Shown here one piece after another: positions 6,923 to 7,520 of a stretch of 7,520 bases of DNA. The position numbers and the translations under genes are program-made. The first letter of the stretch is position 1, and each line of letters opens with the position of its first letter. Under the pieces are notes generated by a model that did no database searches, was not told the origin of the DNA, and worked only from the letters and a program-made list of their open reading frames with translations. The DNA comes from Dehalococcoidia bacterium. GTDB taxonomy: Bacteria > Chloroflexota > Dehalococcoidia > Tepidiformales > Tepidiformaceae. The stretch is taken from positions 1 through 7,520 of the forward strand of contig VXRS01000200.1 in the NCBI GenBank assembly GCA_009838385.1. Direction: 5' to 3'.

Positions 6923-7384
6923 ATGCCTCCAGCACCTGGTGACCGCGCCCCGGCGTTCACCCTGATGAACAAGGACCGGGAGGAGGTCACGCTCGACTCG
7001 TTCCCCGGCAAGAACATCGTCCTGGCGTTCTATCCGCTCGCCTTCACCGGTGGGTGAACGTCCGAGATGATCGGCTTCCGCACGCACACGGATGCGTTCG
7101 CGGAGGCCAACGCCCAGGTTCTGGGCGTGAGCGTCGATTCCTTCGCCGCCGTCGGTGAGTTCCAGGAGAAGCTCGGGCTGGAGTTCCCCCTCGTCTCGGA
7201 CTTCCCGAGGAACCAGGCGGGGCGCGACTACGAGATCTTCAACGAGGACTTCGGTTTCCATAACCGTGCCACCTTCGTGATCGACAGCGAAGGCATCGTG
7301 CGCGATGTCTACCTCGAGCCGCGTGACTTCGAGTCGCACGCGCCGCACGCGCTCGAAGCGCTGCGCGAGATCAACGAGGGCTAG
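6923..7384 (+). CDS. AhpE-type peroxiredoxin, probable selenoprotein with TGA-encoded Sec45
   Basis: Read through one TGA, the gene encodes 153 residues. From what I know, that matches Mycobacterium tuberculosis AhpE in length. Family features: [10 protein letters not shown] (5-14), the active-site loop [14 protein letters not shown] (36-49; P38, T42), VLGVSVDS (66-73), FPLVSDF (88-94), and NRATFVID (114-121) with R115 matching the active-site arginine. TGA at 7055-7057 is codon 45, the exact place of the peroxidatic cysteine (C45 in AhpE). The frame is intact on both sides to TAG at 7382, with the same high third-position GC. There is no cysteine anywhere, so no resolving cysteine in the chain; reduction would need an outside thiol. 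The expected role is cytosolic reduction of peroxides, with Sec as the attacking residue. Alternatives are a fresh nonsense mutation or a sequencing error of TGC/TGT. Incorporation needs selA, selB, selC and selD elsewhere in the genome. The next gene is 6 nt downstream. Confidence 0.82.
7073..7108 (+). promoter_or_regulatory. Candidate bacterial SECIS hairpin within the peroxiredoxin gene
   Basis: The hairpin begins 15 nt after the TGA. Lower stem: 7073-7081 (GGCTTCCGC) with 7100-7108 (GCGGAGGCC), 9 bp including one G-U. Upper stem: 7082-7086 (ACGCA) with 7093-7097 (TGCGT), 5 bp. Apical loop: CACGGA (7087-7092). A 2-nt bulge (UC, 7098-7099) sits on the 3' side. The loop starts 29 nt after the TGA, within the range known for bacterial SECIS elements. 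The loop carries GG in its second half rather than the GGUC-like start of E. coli fdhF, so the match to SelB rules is partial. GC-rich coding DNA also gives chance hairpins, but 14 pairs at this place is notable. Confidence 0.6.
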
Positions 7385-7390
7385 GTTCCC

Positions 7391-7520
7391 GTGCTCTTTC
7401 GCGACTCGCCCGAGCAGGCCGCCTTCCGTGCGGAGATCCGCGACTTCCTCGACGCGGAGCTGCCTGCGGAGATGTGGAACATGCGCAGCGATCGCGAAGA
7501 GATGGACGAGGAAGAGGCAG
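7391..7520 (+). CDS. Acyl-CoA dehydrogenase, N-terminal fragment (cut by window edge)
   Basis: Forty-three codons are visible from a GTG at 7391 to the window end, with no stop. The start MLFRDSPEQAAFRAEIRDFL, followed by an acidic stretch, is typical of the first helix of bacterial acyl-CoA dehydrogenases of the FadE-like family, which oxidise acyl-CoA to 2-enoyl-CoA using FAD. The catalytic base and FAD-binding parts lie outside the window, so the assignment rests on the N-terminal helix and on the company of a crotonase gene. The start is 6 nt after the peroxiredoxin stop, with only a weak GAGG upstream, so translation is probably coupled. Confidence 0.75.
   Translation, partial: MLFRDSPEQAAFRAEIRDFLDAELPAEMWNMRSDREEMDEEEA

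Noticed and set aside
6070..7017. A 315-codon minus-strand frame opposite the crotonase and the start of the peroxiredoxin
   Set aside because: His/Arg/Ala-rich composition and no motif; the plus-strand genes explain the region.
7055..7057. TGA as tryptophan or another sense codon under an alternative genetic code
   Set aside because: TGA ends hyuA, the toxin gene and the phosphotransferase gene here, and Trp would make no sense at the catalytic position.
7062..7074. Short hairpin CCGA-GATGA-TCGG just after the TGA as the SECIS
   Set aside because: Only 4 bp, with its loop closer to the TGA than the usual range, and it conflicts with the much stronger stem at 7073-7108.
7067..7384. Separate 105-codon gene starting at the ATG after the TGA
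   Set aside because: It would be a peroxiredoxin without its N-terminal strands and active site, and has no ribosome site. Better explained as the C-terminal part of one TGA-containing gene.

Overview
This is a GC-rich bacterial window with no RNA gene, insertion sequence or CRISPR array that I can see. Genes are tightly packed, and five of the nine begin with GTG. The mix of UvrC, hydantoinase/oxoprolinase subunits, a PIN toxin module and acyl-CoA degradation genes fits a high-GC environmental lineage. The style of the UvrC and PIN proteins suggests Chloroflexota (Dehalococcoidia-like), but this is only an impression and cannot be fixed from the window.

The left part, to about position 6017, is read on the minus strand. 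In transcription order it holds an APH-fold phosphotransferase (5256-6017), a RHH/PIN antitoxin-toxin pair (vapB-like 4837-5199, vapC-like 4421-4837), the excision nuclease uvrC (2528-4399), and hydantoinase/oxoprolinase subunits A (583-2526) and B (1-586, cut by the window edge). UvrC's stop codon lies 1 base before the GTG of hyuA. hyuA and hyuB overlap by ATGA, and the toxin and antitoxin share one base. The antitoxin promoter sits inside a perfect 15-bp inverted repeat, a textbook autoregulatory operator.

The right part, from 6100, is read on the plus strand: a crotonase-fold protein (6100-6906), an AhpE-type peroxiredoxin (6923-7384) and the start of an acyl-CoA dehydrogenase (7391-7520, cut by the edge). 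The two halves diverge from an 82-bp intergenic region. The plus-strand genes look like part of an acyl-CoA/fatty-acid breakdown operon with a peroxide-removing enzyme inside it.

The main discovery is in the peroxiredoxin. Its reading frame is interrupted by one in-frame TGA (7055-7057), exactly at codon 45, where the peroxidatic cysteine of AhpE peroxiredoxins belongs. The frame then continues with full family conservation to a TAG. A strong hairpin (7073-7108, 14 bp with one 2-nt bulge) begins 15 nt after the TGA, in the place of a bacterial SECIS element. TGA ends three other genes in the window, so the code is not reassigned. The best reading is a selenocysteine peroxiredoxin with no cysteine at all, which an ordinary gene caller would truncate or miss.
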